64,000 nucleotides of DNA, taken from contig NZ_SNWM01000007.1 in NCBI RefSeq assembly GCF_004362245.1, forward strand, positions 62,001-126,000, written 5' to 3'. The position numbers and the translations under genes were made by a program. The DNA comes from Pedobacter duraquae (GTDB taxonomy: Bacteria > Bacteroidota > Bacteroidia > Sphingobacteriales > Sphingobacteriaceae). Positions 1 to 7,821 of this stretch are shown piece after piece (position 1 is the stretch's first letter; every line of letters begins with the position of its first letter). Below the pieces are notes generated by a model. It had not been told where the DNA came from. It was given only the letters and a program-made list of their open reading frames with translations, and ran no database searches.

Positions 1-289
1 CGAGCTTAATCAGCACATTATCAAGGTCCATTCCTACCAACGAAGCCATCACGTGTTCTACTGTACTTACGCTTGCGCCGTTCTGCGAAATTGTTGTACC
101 TCGTGCCGTGTCAGTCACGTTGTCGCAATCTGCGTCAATAATCGGCTGATCAGGCAGGTCAGTACGCTGAAACTTAAAGCCATGGTTTTCTGGTGCCGGA
201 CAAAACGTTAGTGTAACGTTTGCCCCCGTATGTAAACCAACTCCCTGTACAGAAATCTCGCCTTTTATCGTTTTTTGTTTAACGTTCAT
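1..289 (-). CDS. lpxC: UDP-3-O-acyl-N-acetylglucosamine deacetylase, N-terminal fragment
   Basis: This is the N-terminal 96 residues of LpxC, the zinc deacetylase that commits UDP-acyl-GlcNAc to lipid A synthesis; the rest lies beyond the left edge. The translation begins MNVKQKTIKGEISVQGVGLH and continues with the family's GVGLHTG loop and later STVEHVMASLVG, which carries the first zinc-binding His of LpxC (HVMA). The ATG at 289 overlaps the last 11 bases of lpxD, so the two are translationally linked. In Bacteroidota this protein is usually fused at its C-terminus to FabZ, but that part is not in the window. The identity is firm; only completeness is unknown. Confidence 0.93.
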   Translation of the reverse strand, partial: MNVKQKTIKGEISVQGVGLHTGANVTLTFCPAPENHGFKFQRTDLPDQPIIDADCDNVTDTARGTTISQNGASVSTVEHVMASLVGMDLDNVLIKL

Positions 290-1364
290 TGTTATTAGGT
301 AATGTAATACTTTGTTCTATAATTGCATTAAGCTTTACAATCGTTGCCTCCAGGGCCGCAATACGCTTCTCTACGTTTGGCAATTGTTTAAAGATCACAG
401 AAGCGCGCATCCAGTCGCGCAAAGGCTGTGCCGGACTTCCATGCCATTGTTTGTTTTCTTCTGCGATGCTGAAGTTAATTCCCGCCTGTGCACCGATCTG
501 TGTGCCCTTCGCCAGTGATAAATGTCCCGCTATACCAACTTGTCCGCCAATAACAGAATTTCCACCCAGTTTAGAGCTTCCGGAAATACCCGACTGCGCT
601 GCTACAACACTGTGTTCGCCAACGTCAACATTATGGGCAATCTGAATCAGGTTGTCAAGTTTTACGCCCTTACGGATATAAGTAGATCCCATTGTAGCAC
701 GGTCTATCGCCGTATTGGAGCCGATTTCGACGTCATCTTCGATAACAACATTTCCAATCTGTGGAATTTTCGAATATGTGCCGTCGGGTTGCGGTGCAAA
801 GCCAAATCCATCGCTGCCAATAACGGTATTGGAATGGATAATAACGCGGTTCCCAACAACAGATCTATTGTAAATCTTGACTCCGGGGTGCAATGCAGAA
901 TCGGTACCAATTTCTACACCGTAGCCCACGTATACCTGTGCTGAAATCCTTGTGTTATCACCAATAACAGCATGCTCAGAAATATAGGAGAAGGCTCCAA
1001 TGTATACATTTTTGCCAATTTTAGCTGATGGATGAACAAAACTAGGCTCCTCAATGCCGGTCTGCTCTGTTGCCTGATTTAGAACTTCATTGTACTTCTC
1101 CAGCAATACAGAAAAAGCGCTATAAGGGTCTTTTACTTTTATTAAAGTAGCTTTAAAAGGTTGGCTAGGCACAAAGTCAGCACCAACAATTACAACCGAT
1201 GCTTCTGTGGTATACAAGTAGTTTTCGTACTTCGGGTTTGACAAAAAACATAAAGCACCAGCCTTACCATTCTCTATTTTAGAAAGCTCGCCTACCTGGA
1301 TGTTTTCGTCACCCTCAATAGTACCACTTAAGATTTCGCTGATCTGCTTCGCAGTGAATTGCAT
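279..1364 (-). CDS. lpxD: UDP-3-O-(3-hydroxyacyl)glucosamine N-acyltransferase LpxD
   Basis: LpxD transfers the second 3-hydroxyacyl chain from acyl-ACP to UDP-acyl-glucosamine in lipid A synthesis in the cytoplasm. The 361-residue product has the LpxD N-terminal substrate-binding region (LCFLSNPKYENYLYTTEASVVIV) and then a long left-handed beta-helix of imperfect hexapeptides from about residue 105 to 310, with the catalytic-type histidine in LIQIAHNVDVGEH. The C-terminus ends in a short helix, as usual. It runs into lpxC with an 11-base overlap. A TAnnTTTG element ends four bases before the ATG, so the transcript may be almost leaderless. The start is the only ATG that gives the full N-terminal domain. 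Confidence 0.96.
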   Translation of the reverse strand: MQFTAKQISEILSGTIEGDENIQVGELSKIENGKAGALCFLSNPKYENYLYTTEASVVIVGADFVPSQPFKATLIKVKDPYSAFSVLLEKYNEVLNQATEQTGIEEPSFVHPSAKIGKNVYIGAFSYISEHAVIGDNTRISAQVYVGYGVEIGTDSALHPGVKIYNRSVVGNRVIIHSNTVIGSDGFGFAPQPDGTYSKIPQIGNVVIEDDVEIGSNTAIDRATMGSTYIRKGVKLDNLIQIAHNVDVGEHSVVAAQSGISGSSKLGGNSVIGGQVGIAGHLSLAKGTQIGAQAGINFSIAEENKQWHGSPAQPLRDWMRASVIFKQLPNVEKRIAALEATIVKLNAIIEQSITLPNNNER

Positions 1365-1368
1365 TTTA

Positions 1369-1376
1369 CAAAGTTA
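1369..1376 (-). promoter_or_regulatory. Bacteroidota-type -7 element of lpxD
   Basis: On the minus strand the sequence is TAACTTTG, a full match to the Bacteroidota -7 consensus TAnnTTTG. It is followed by TAAA and then the lpxD ATG. The expected transcription start falls on or next to the start codon. No clear TTG -33 element was picked out by eye, so this is a motif call. Confidence 0.5.
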
Positions 1377-1491
1377 TATGTTAAATCGATATGAACAAAT
1401 TCGCCTTTTTAGGATCTGTTCCTTTCTCTGGCCTTCAAACGTTTCAAACGCTAAAAACGCTATTAAAAACCAAATTAAATGTTAAATAATG

Positions 1492-2715
1492 CTAAATGAT
1501 GCGTGGATAGCATAAAATATGCTTCTTAACAGTTCTATCCAAAGATTCTAAGTTAGATAAATCCGATGCTTTTGCAATATCTATGATGGTATTGTTCTTT
1601 AATAAAATGTTAATATTGCTATTACCCGCATTATAAGCTCTGTTCATAATAGCAGCTGTAAACACAAAGTATGAGGCATCAGCTCCCGAGATATTGTAAG
1701 TCGCAGCTGTATTTTCCTTAAGAAGTAGCATTCGCGCTTCATCAGGAGCTTCATTTGTAATTTCAATTTTATAGAGATTTCTTCTTGTAAGCATCGTACA
1801 CAACTGGGATAAAATCTTATCGTCATGTTGCGTCCATACTTTTACCGCGGTAAAAATATCCTGATCATCCAACCTTGAAAATTGTTCTAAATGTACCGGG
1901 TCAGCAAAAAAAGCTTTTTCAGATACTGTATTTTTTAGAAAATGAGCCAACGCGGGGCTTGCAAACAATTCAGCTCCCTGCAGACTAAGATTTTTCGCTC
2001 GTTCCAGAATTTTGACCAGCAATTGTTCGCCTGCAATTACCGTTTTATGCAGGTACACCTGCCAGTACATCAGTCGACGGGCAATCAGGAAATTCTCTAT
2101 AGAGTAAATCCCCTTTTCCTCAATAACCAGCTCGTCTTCATAAACATTGAACATCTTAATAATCCGATCAAAACTGATTACGCCTTCGCTCACGCCGGTA
2201 AAGAAACTATCCCGGTTGAGGTAGTCCATTCGGTCCAGATCCAACTGACTTGATATCAACTGATTCAAAAACTTTCGGTCATACTTCCCCGTAAACACAC
2301 TTATTGCCAGGCTCAATTTACCTTCGAATTCCTTGTTTAGATTTTCCATGATCAGCATGGAGATATCCTCGTGGTGGATCCCGTTAACCAAACTATGCTC
2401 CAGCGCGTGGGAAAATGGGCCATGACCAATATCATGCAATAGAATTGCAATAATTGCCGCTTCTTCTTCAGCTTTCGAAACCTCGTGTCCCTTACTTCTA
2501 AGCACCTCTATAGCCAATCCCATCAGGTGCATAGCACCCAATGCGTGATGAAAACGTGTATGTAAAGCACCCGGATAAACCAGATGGGTCATTCCAAGTT
2601 GTTTAATATATCTGAGTCGTTGGAAATAAGGATGCGAAATCAGATCAAAAACCAGTTCAGAGGGTATATTTATAAATCCATAAACAGGATCATTTATAAT
2701 TTTCTTTTTATTCAA
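1492..2715 (-). CDS. HD-domain phosphohydrolase
   Basis: A 407-residue HD-superfamily protein related to dGTPase-like YdhJ/SAMHD1-type hydrolases. The metal-binding pattern is visible: HTRFHHALGAMHL near residue 53, then LLHDIGHGPFSHALEH, with a later conserved QLDLDRMDYLNRDSF stretch that is characteristic of this dNTPase-like family. The substrate is not evident; dNTP or nucleotide hydrolysis is likely from family membership. The reading frame opens at a TTG (2715, MNKKKIINDP), since no in-frame ATG lies close upstream. It sits just downstream of the divergent porX start and upstream of lpxD; an HD gene next to lpxD is common in Bacteroidota as far as I recall. Confidence 0.88.
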   Translation of the reverse strand: MNKKKIINDPVYGFINIPSELVFDLISHPYFQRLRYIKQLGMTHLVYPGALHTRFHHALGAMHLMGLAIEVLRSKGHEVSKAEEEAAIIAILLHDIGHGPFSHALEHSLVNGIHHEDISMLIMENLNKEFEGKLSLAISVFTGKYDRKFLNQLISSQLDLDRMDYLNRDSFFTGVSEGVISFDRIIKMFNVYEDELVIEEKGIYSIENFLIARRLMYWQVYLHKTVIAGEQLLVKILERAKNLSLQGAELFASPALAHFLKNTVSEKAFFADPVHLEQFSRLDDQDIFTAVKVWTQHDDKILSQLCTMLTRRNLYKIEITNEAPDEARMLLLKENTAATYNISGADASYFVFTAAIMNRAYNAGNSNINILLKNNTIIDIAKASDLSNLESLDRTVKKHILCYPRII

Positions 2716-2817
2716 TCTCAGCGATATAAATTATACGGTACAAAAATTGCTATTTTTATTCATACTTTAGAAAGAGATCTCTTTTTTTAAGGATTTAATG
2801 TAAATAAAAAATCAGAA

Positions 2818-4371
2818 ATGCAGGAAACGAAAATTTTATGGGCTGATGATGAAATCAACTTATTAAAACCTCATATATTACTATTAAACGAAAAAGGTTA
2901 CCATGTTACCACCTTTACAAACGGTAACGATGCGCTGGAAGCCTTCGGCAAAGAACATTTTGACCTGGTGTTTCTTGATGAAAACATGCCCGGAATGAGT
3001 GGTTTAGAAACCCTTTCTGCAATAAAAAACATTAAAAGTGACATTCCCGTCGTGCTGATTACCAAAAGCGAGGAAGAAAACCTGATGGAAGATGCGATCG
3101 GCTCTAAGATCGACGACTATCTAATCAAACCTGTGAACCCTAAGCAGGTATTGTTAACTATCAAAAAGATTATCGACAATAAGCGACTTGTTAGCGAAAA
3201 AACATCCATGGCCTATCAACAGGATTTTAGACGCCTGGGTATGACACTCAACGATAAGCTCAGTTATGAAGAGTGGGTTGATGTTTATAAGAAGCTTGTG
3301 TTCTGGGAACTTGAGCTGGAAAAACTCGATGACCCTCAAATGCACGAGATCTTGACGATGCAAAAGTCAGAAGCCAATATGCAGTTCTCGAAATTTATCG
3401 AAGACAATTACCTGGGTTGGGTAAACGGGAAAGAAAAAGCACCCCTTTTATCTAACGAGCTACTAAAAAAGAAAGCTTTCCCCCACATTAACTCCACCAC
3501 TCCGGTTTTTTTCATCCTGATTGACAACCTACGCTATGATCAATGGAAAATTATAAATCCACTGATCTCTGAGTATTTCCGCCTCGACGAGGAGGACACT
3601 TACTCGAGTATCCTGCCTACAGCAACGCAGTACGCCAGAAATGCCATTTTTTCTGGGCTGATGCCTTTGGAAATGGAAAAACGATTCCCATCGCTATGGC
3701 AAAATGACGATGATGAGGGCGGTAAAAATATGCACGAAGCTGCATTTCTGGAAGATCAGATCAAACGAAGCTTGCGAAAAGACTGCAAATTCAGCTACCA
3801 TAAAATCTTGACATATGATGATGGAAAGGCCCTTACAGAACAAGTCAACAACCTAATGCAAAATGAGTTTAATGCTATTGTTTACAACTTTGTAGATATG
3901 TTGTCACATGCACGTACCGATATGCAGATGATTCGTGAACTTGCAAATGACGATGCAGCCTACCGCTCACTCACCCTATCCTGGTTTGAACACTCACCTT
4001 TGCTTGACCTGATTAAAAAAATATCTCAGAAAAATGTCAAGCTCATTATCACAACGGATCACGGAACGATTCGTGTTAAACATCCGAGTAAAGTTATTGG
4101 AGACAGAAACACAAACACCAATCTGCGCTACAAACAAGGGCGGAATTTGAATTACAATGCCAAAGAAGTATTTCTGATCAAAAATCCACACGAAGCACAA
4201 CTCCCTAAGATCAACATCAGTTCCAATTATATCTTCGCGAAAGAAGATCGCTATTTCGTCTATCAAAATAACTATAACCAATTTGTGAACTACTATAATG
4301 AAACGTTCCAACATGGTGGTATTTCACTGGAAGAAATGATTATTCCTGTAGCGACCTATAGTCCCAGATAA
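2818..4371 (+). CDS. porX: PorX, type IX secretion response regulator with PglZ phosphatase domain
   Basis: A 517-residue two-domain protein. Residues 1-120 form a CheY-like receiver with acidic pair D10-D11, phospho-acceptor D54 in FLDENMPG and the conserved Lys in LIKPVNP. After a helical linker, residues from about 230 to the end form an alkaline-phosphatase-like PglZ domain with metal-site motifs LIDNLRYDQWK, LPTATQYARNAIFSG (nucleophile Thr/Ser region) and TTDHGTIRVKHP. This architecture is that of PorX, which works with histidine kinase PorY and sigma factor SigP to control type IX secretion genes and hydrolyses oligonucleotide signals in studied species. It is followed after 6 bases by tsaE. 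Neither porY nor secretion structural genes are in the window. Confidence 0.94.
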   Translation: MQETKILWADDEINLLKPHILLLNEKGYHVTTFTNGNDALEAFGKEHFDLVFLDENMPGMSGLETLSAIKNIKSDIPVVLITKSEEENLMEDAIGSKIDDYLIKPVNPKQVLLTIKKIIDNKRLVSEKTSMAYQQDFRRLGMTLNDKLSYEEWVDVYKKLVFWELELEKLDDPQMHEILTMQKSEANMQFSKFIEDNYLGWVNGKEKAPLLSNELLKKKAFPHINSTTPVFFILIDNLRYDQWKIINPLISEYFRLDEEDTYSSILPTATQYARNAIFSGLMPLEMEKRFPSLWQNDDDEGGKNMHEAAFLEDQIKRSLRKDCKFSYHKILTYDDGKALTEQVNNLMQNEFNAIVYNFVDMLSHARTDMQMIRELANDDAAYRSLTLSWFEHSPLLDLIKKISQKNVKLIITTDHGTIRVKHPSKVIGDRNTNTNLRYKQGRNLNYNAKEVFLIKNPHEAQLPKINISSNYIFAKEDRYFVYQNNYNQFVNYYNETFQHGGISLEEMIIPVATYSPR

Positions 4372-4377
4372 GCAATT

Positions 4378-4794
4378 ATGACACTAGAAGTTCAACATCC
4401 TGATGATCTGAAACAAGCAGCGGTTGAGCTGCTTGTTTTTGCAGGCAATGAAAAGCTCTTTATTTTTGAAGGTGATATGGGAGCTGGAAAAACAACCTTC
4501 ATCAAAGAAATATGCTTTGCGTTAGGTGTTACAGACCTGGTGTCGAGCCCCACGTTTTCTATTGTTAATGAATATCTTTCCCCAAATGGAAGTCTTTATC
4601 ACTTTGATTTTTATCGGATTAAGAACTTACAGGAGGCCTATGACATCGGTTATGAAGACTATTTTTATTCAGGTGATATCTGTCTGATCGAATGGCCTGA
4701 GAAAGTCGCCGAGCTACTGCCCCCAACATACATCAAGGTGCAAATCTCGATTACCAGCGAGACCGGAAGGCGCATCAACTTCACTAAAATTTAG
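4378..4794 (+). CDS. tsaE: tRNA threonylcarbamoyladenosine synthesis ATPase TsaE
   Basis: A 138-residue P-loop ATPase that partners TsaB and TsaD in making the t6A37 modification of ANN-decoding tRNAs. The Walker A motif GDMGAGKTTFIKEI is at about residue 33, followed by family signatures SSPTFSIVNEY, LYHFDFYRI and the IEWPEKV motif. Length is normal for TsaE. The gene starts 6 bases after the porX stop and so is almost certainly cotranscribed with it. The association looks like operon economy and gives no evidence of a functional link to secretion. Confidence 0.95.
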   Translation: MTLEVQHPDDLKQAAVELLVFAGNEKLFIFEGDMGAGKTTFIKEICFALGVTDLVSSPTFSIVNEYLSPNGSLYHFDFYRIKNLQEAYDIGYEDYFYSGDICLIEWPEKVAELLPPTYIKVQISITSETGRRINFTKI

Positions 4795-4858
4795 GAAATT
4801 GTAGCTCCCGCCTTAATTTGTTTTACTAATTTTATAGAAATAATTGAAGAAAACAGCA

Positions 4859-6085
4859 ATGGCCACAGGTTTTAGAGAGGATATGGCGTCGATCGCCCAG
4901 AAGGGGCTGATTCAGCCTAAGGAAACCATGTCTGAAGTTAAAAGCAGAAATAACAGCCTTCATATTGGTATCCCAAAGGAAATCTCGTTCCAGGAAAATA
5001 GAATCGCACTTACACCTTTATCTGTTGCTTTACTGGTCAACAACGGCCACAAAGTCGTTATCGAGACGGGTGCCGGCGTAGGAGCCAACTTCTCTGATCA
5101 GGATTATAGCGAACAAGGCGCAATTATTTCTTTTAATAAAAGAGAAGTTTTTGACGCAGATGTCCTTGTTAAAATCGCTCCACCAACCTTCGATGAAATC
5201 GAAATGATGCACAAAGGTCAGACACTGATCTCGGCTTTACAAATGGGATCCCTAAAAGAAAGCTACCTGAAGGCCCTGCTGGCAAAAAAAATCAATGCCC
5301 TTAGCTTTGAAAGTTTGCGCGACGAGGGTAACATCCTCAGCGTAGTGCGCGCAATGAGCGAGATTGTCGGTGCTACATCAATATTCATCGCAGCAGAGTA
5401 CCTAAGTAACGTAACTGGTGGAAAAGGTCTGATGCTTGGTGGATTCACCGGTGTTCCTCCTACAGAGATTGTGATCCTTGGGGCGGGTACTGTTGGCGAG
5501 TATGCTGCACGCACAGCGCTCTCATTAGGTGCTGAAGTGAAGGTTTTTGACAGTTCGATCTACAGATTGCGCAGACTGCAGAATAACCTCGGAAGCAGAG
5601 TATTCACCTCTGTGATGCAACCCATCGTGCTTGGTAAAGCAATTACAACATGTGACGTCGTAATCGGTGCCATCCGCGCATCACATGGAAGAAGCCCCTG
5701 CATTGTAATGGAGGAAACCGTGAGCCGCATGAAACCAAACTCCGTAGTAATCGACGTCAGCATAGACCAGGGTGGATGCTTCGAGACCTCCGAAGTAACA
5801 AACCATAAGGATCCCGTTTTCAGGAAATATGACGTTATCCACTACTGTGTACCTAACATTGCTTCACGAGTTCCACGAACAGCTTCCTACGCGCTAACGA
5901 ATATCTTTACGCCTATTTTGGTAGACATAGGAGATATGGGTGGTCTGATGAATGTGATATGGGACAAACCGGGCATCCGCGAGGCTGTCTACATCTATCA
6001 GGGACATCTCACTAGTAAAGATCTGGCCAATATGTTCAATCTGCCTTGCAAAGACATTAATTTACTCATTGTTTCCAATCAATAA
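4859..6085 (+). CDS. ald: Alanine dehydrogenase-like NAD-dependent oxidoreductase
   Basis: A 408-residue member of the alanine dehydrogenase/PNT family. It has the N-terminal GIPKEISFQENRIALTP signature with the substrate Arg, a Rossmann NAD site VVILGAGTVGEYAA near residue 205, and the IDQGG aspartate typical of AlaDH. Known function of the family is reversible oxidative deamination of L-alanine to pyruvate. One odd point is that the position of the catalytic His96 of studied enzymes (LHLA) reads ALQMG here, a Gln. This may be a lineage feature, and the substrate should not be taken for granted. The ATG at 4859 (MATGFREDMAS) is preferred; an in-frame TTG lies 15 bases upstream. About 25 N-terminal residues precede the core domain. 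Confidence 0.85.
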   Translation: MATGFREDMASIAQKGLIQPKETMSEVKSRNNSLHIGIPKEISFQENRIALTPLSVALLVNNGHKVVIETGAGVGANFSDQDYSEQGAIISFNKREVFDADVLVKIAPPTFDEIEMMHKGQTLISALQMGSLKESYLKALLAKKINALSFESLRDEGNILSVVRAMSEIVGATSIFIAAEYLSNVTGGKGLMLGGFTGVPPTEIVILGAGTVGEYAARTALSLGAEVKVFDSSIYRLRRLQNNLGSRVFTSVMQPIVLGKAITTCDVVIGAIRASHGRSPCIVMEETVSRMKPNSVVIDVSIDQGGCFETSEVTNHKDPVFRKYDVIHYCVPNIASRVPRTASYALTNIFTPILVDIGDMGGLMNVIWDKPGIREAVYIYQGHLTSKDLANMFNLPCKDINLLIVSNQ

Positions 6086-6089
6086 TTGC

Positions 6090-6773
6090 ATGAATAAGCT
6101 TCTGCTGCTTCCCTTTTGCTTTTTCTGCTTGAGCTCATGCGCCCAAAAAGACAAGCAAAACGAATATGGCTTAAAGGTTATTGATACTAAAGTTGAGTAT
6201 ATAAAATCATACGCCGCAAATCCTGATAAGCAGCTCGTAGAAATCCGAAAAGTTATACCCGATATTGTGCTCGACATCCGCTATGCTACAACCCGAAATT
6301 TCATGAAACAGGTAATGTACAGCGAGGGCAAGGCTTTTGCACGCAAGCCGGTGGTAGCGCAGCTAAAAAAAATACAGGAAGAACTCCGTAAAAAAGGATA
6401 TGGACTTAAGATCTTTGATGCCTACAGGCCATATGCTGTGACCGTCGCTTTTTATCAAAAAGCCAGCGACAAAAACTTTGTGGCCAACCCCGCAAAAGGT
6501 TCGAAACATAACCGTGGCTGCGCGGTAGACTTAACCCTCATTGATCTTAAAACAGGTAGAGATATCCCAATGCCGACACCTTATGACAGTTTCGCGCCCG
6601 CAGCGGCACCTCATTACGCCAACCTTCCCGTCAAACTGATAAAAAACAGAGACTTCCTGATCAATACCATGCAGGCACATGGTTTTAAAGTAATCTATAA
6701 CGAATGGTGGCACTTTGATTTTAGAGGATGGCAGGGATATGAATTGATGGATATCCCGTTTACTATGCTCTAA
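6090..6773 (+). CDS. D-alanyl-D-alanine dipeptidase, VanX/DdpX family lipoprotein
   Basis: A 227-residue M15D zinc dipeptidase. The zinc-site motifs are clear: SKHNRGCAVDLTL (SxHxxGxAxD) near residue 145 and EWWHFDF (ExxWH) near residue 210. The N-terminus MNKLLLLPFCFFCLSSCAQ is a lipoprotein signal with lipobox LSSC, so the enzyme probably sits in the cell envelope and cleaves D-Ala-D-Ala from peptidoglycan turnover. The start at 6090 was chosen over one at 6069 because it gives a standard signal peptide. It begins 4 bases after the ald-like gene, suggesting one transcript. Its last 11 bases overlap the convergent PLP-enzyme gene. No VanA/VanH genes are near, so it is not a vancomycin resistance cluster. 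Confidence 0.93.
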   Translation: MNKLLLLPFCFFCLSSCAQKDKQNEYGLKVIDTKVEYIKSYAANPDKQLVEIRKVIPDIVLDIRYATTRNFMKQVMYSEGKAFARKPVVAQLKKIQEELRKKGYGLKIFDAYRPYAVTVAFYQKASDKNFVANPAKGSKHNRGCAVDLTLIDLKTGRDIPMPTPYDSFAPAAAPHYANLPVKLIKNRDFLINTMQAHGFKVIYNEWWHFDFRGWQGYELMDIPFTML

Positions 6774-7821
6774 TTGCTTTAGCTAACACCTGAATCAAAG
6801 TATCCAGCTGAAATTGCGTGTGCCAGCTACTCAGAACAATCCGGTTAATACGGGGTCCATTGCTATCCGGATATGGAAAAGCAGAAATAAGTATTCTTTG
6901 CTGTAGCAACCGGTCAGCCAGACCGCTATCCCGGTGTAAAAACACAGGAAATTCCGGGATATATTCAAAATTATCCTGTACCAACCCTTGATTCATCATG
7001 TGGTATTGTAAGTCACAAAGCTGATCATGCTCCTCCCGATAGATTGCTGAGCCCTGCATAAAGGCGTACAGACCTGCAGCAGTTGGCGGCGATGCTCCTG
7101 GAAATTGAGGCGTTTGTTTCAAAGCAGAGATATGTGCCGAAGATCCCAATATCAGCCCAGCATCTACGCCCGGCCCCTTGGCCATAGACGCCACATAAAT
7201 CACATCAACTCCAGAAATTACCCGTTGTGCTCCAATACCGTTGTTCAAGATGCCAATGCCATGCGAGTCATCGATCAGCAAGGTCACCCGTTTTCCTGGC
7301 TTTAAACGGCTTAAAAACCCGAAATCATAAACCTCCGGGAAAAGGTTGTTTATCGAATTGCTAATTAATACCCAATCCTGCACATCACTTTGGTTTATCT
7401 CTGTGCTAATCCTTTCTCCCCATGCTGTAAAACTTCCCTCAATTCCCGGATTCCCGTCCAGCCATAATGCAGGATGGGTAGCGGGAGCATAAGCAATTTG
7501 CCCAAGCGTGGCTGCATACTGAGCAGCCATTTGCGCAGCAAGATAGCCACTGGAAGTGATCAGTGCCGCCTCAGCCTTAAAATAGCCAGCAGCATAATCT
7601 TCCGCCTCATTATAAATATTCAACTGTACGTTATTATTTCTACTGGTCCCATTATTCAGCCCAAACAGGCTTAAACCACGAACATAATGCTGGAGGAAAG
7701 CTACATTTTGCGGGATTCCCAGATATGCTGTCCCTCCAAAATATAAGTACGTCGCATTTCCAACAGTGATTGTTGCTGATAGCGCCCCTGGCAAATGACT
7801 CAGTTGCTCAATATTTTTCAT
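6763..7821 (-). CDS. PLP-dependent aminotransferase class I/II fold enzyme (oxoamine-synthase-like)
   Basis: A 352-residue fold-type I PLP enzyme that resembles alpha-oxoamine synthases such as BioF. Visible features are SSGYLAAQMAAQYA, the Asp-His PLP-contact motif LLIDDSHGIGILN near residue 185 and the putative Schiff-base lysine in YVASMAKGPGVDAGLILG. It is shorter than BioF (about 385 residues) and lacks the usual substrate loop motifs, so the substrate is unknown. No biotin or sphingolipid genes are adjacent. Its ATG lies within the last 14 bases of the dacB gene upstream, which indicates translational coupling to a periplasmic carboxypeptidase. Signal peptide is absent, so it is cytoplasmic. 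Confidence 0.8.
   Translation of the reverse strand: MKNIEQLSHLPGALSATITVGNATYLYFGGTAYLGIPQNVAFLQHYVRGLSLFGLNNGTSRNNNVQLNIYNEAEDYAAGYFKAEAALITSSGYLAAQMAAQYAATLGQIAYAPATHPALWLDGNPGIEGSFTAWGERISTEINQSDVQDWVLISNSINNLFPEVYDFGFLSRLKPGKRVTLLIDDSHGIGILNNGIGAQRVISGVDVIYVASMAKGPGVDAGLILGSSAHISALKQTPQFPGASPPTAAGLYAFMQGSAIYREEHDQLCDLQYHMMNQGLVQDNFEYIPEFPVFLHRDSGLADRLLQQRILISAFPYPDSNGPRINRIVLSSWHTQFQLDTLIQVLAKAIRA

Noticed and set aside
5834..5842. TTATCCACT inside the alanine dehydrogenase-like gene as a DnaA box
   Set aside because: It is a single isolated near match inside coding sequence.
6090..6773. Vancomycin-resistance cluster
   Set aside because: Only a VanX-like dipeptidase is present, without VanA or VanH ligase/dehydrogenase genes; such enzymes are common in wall recycling.
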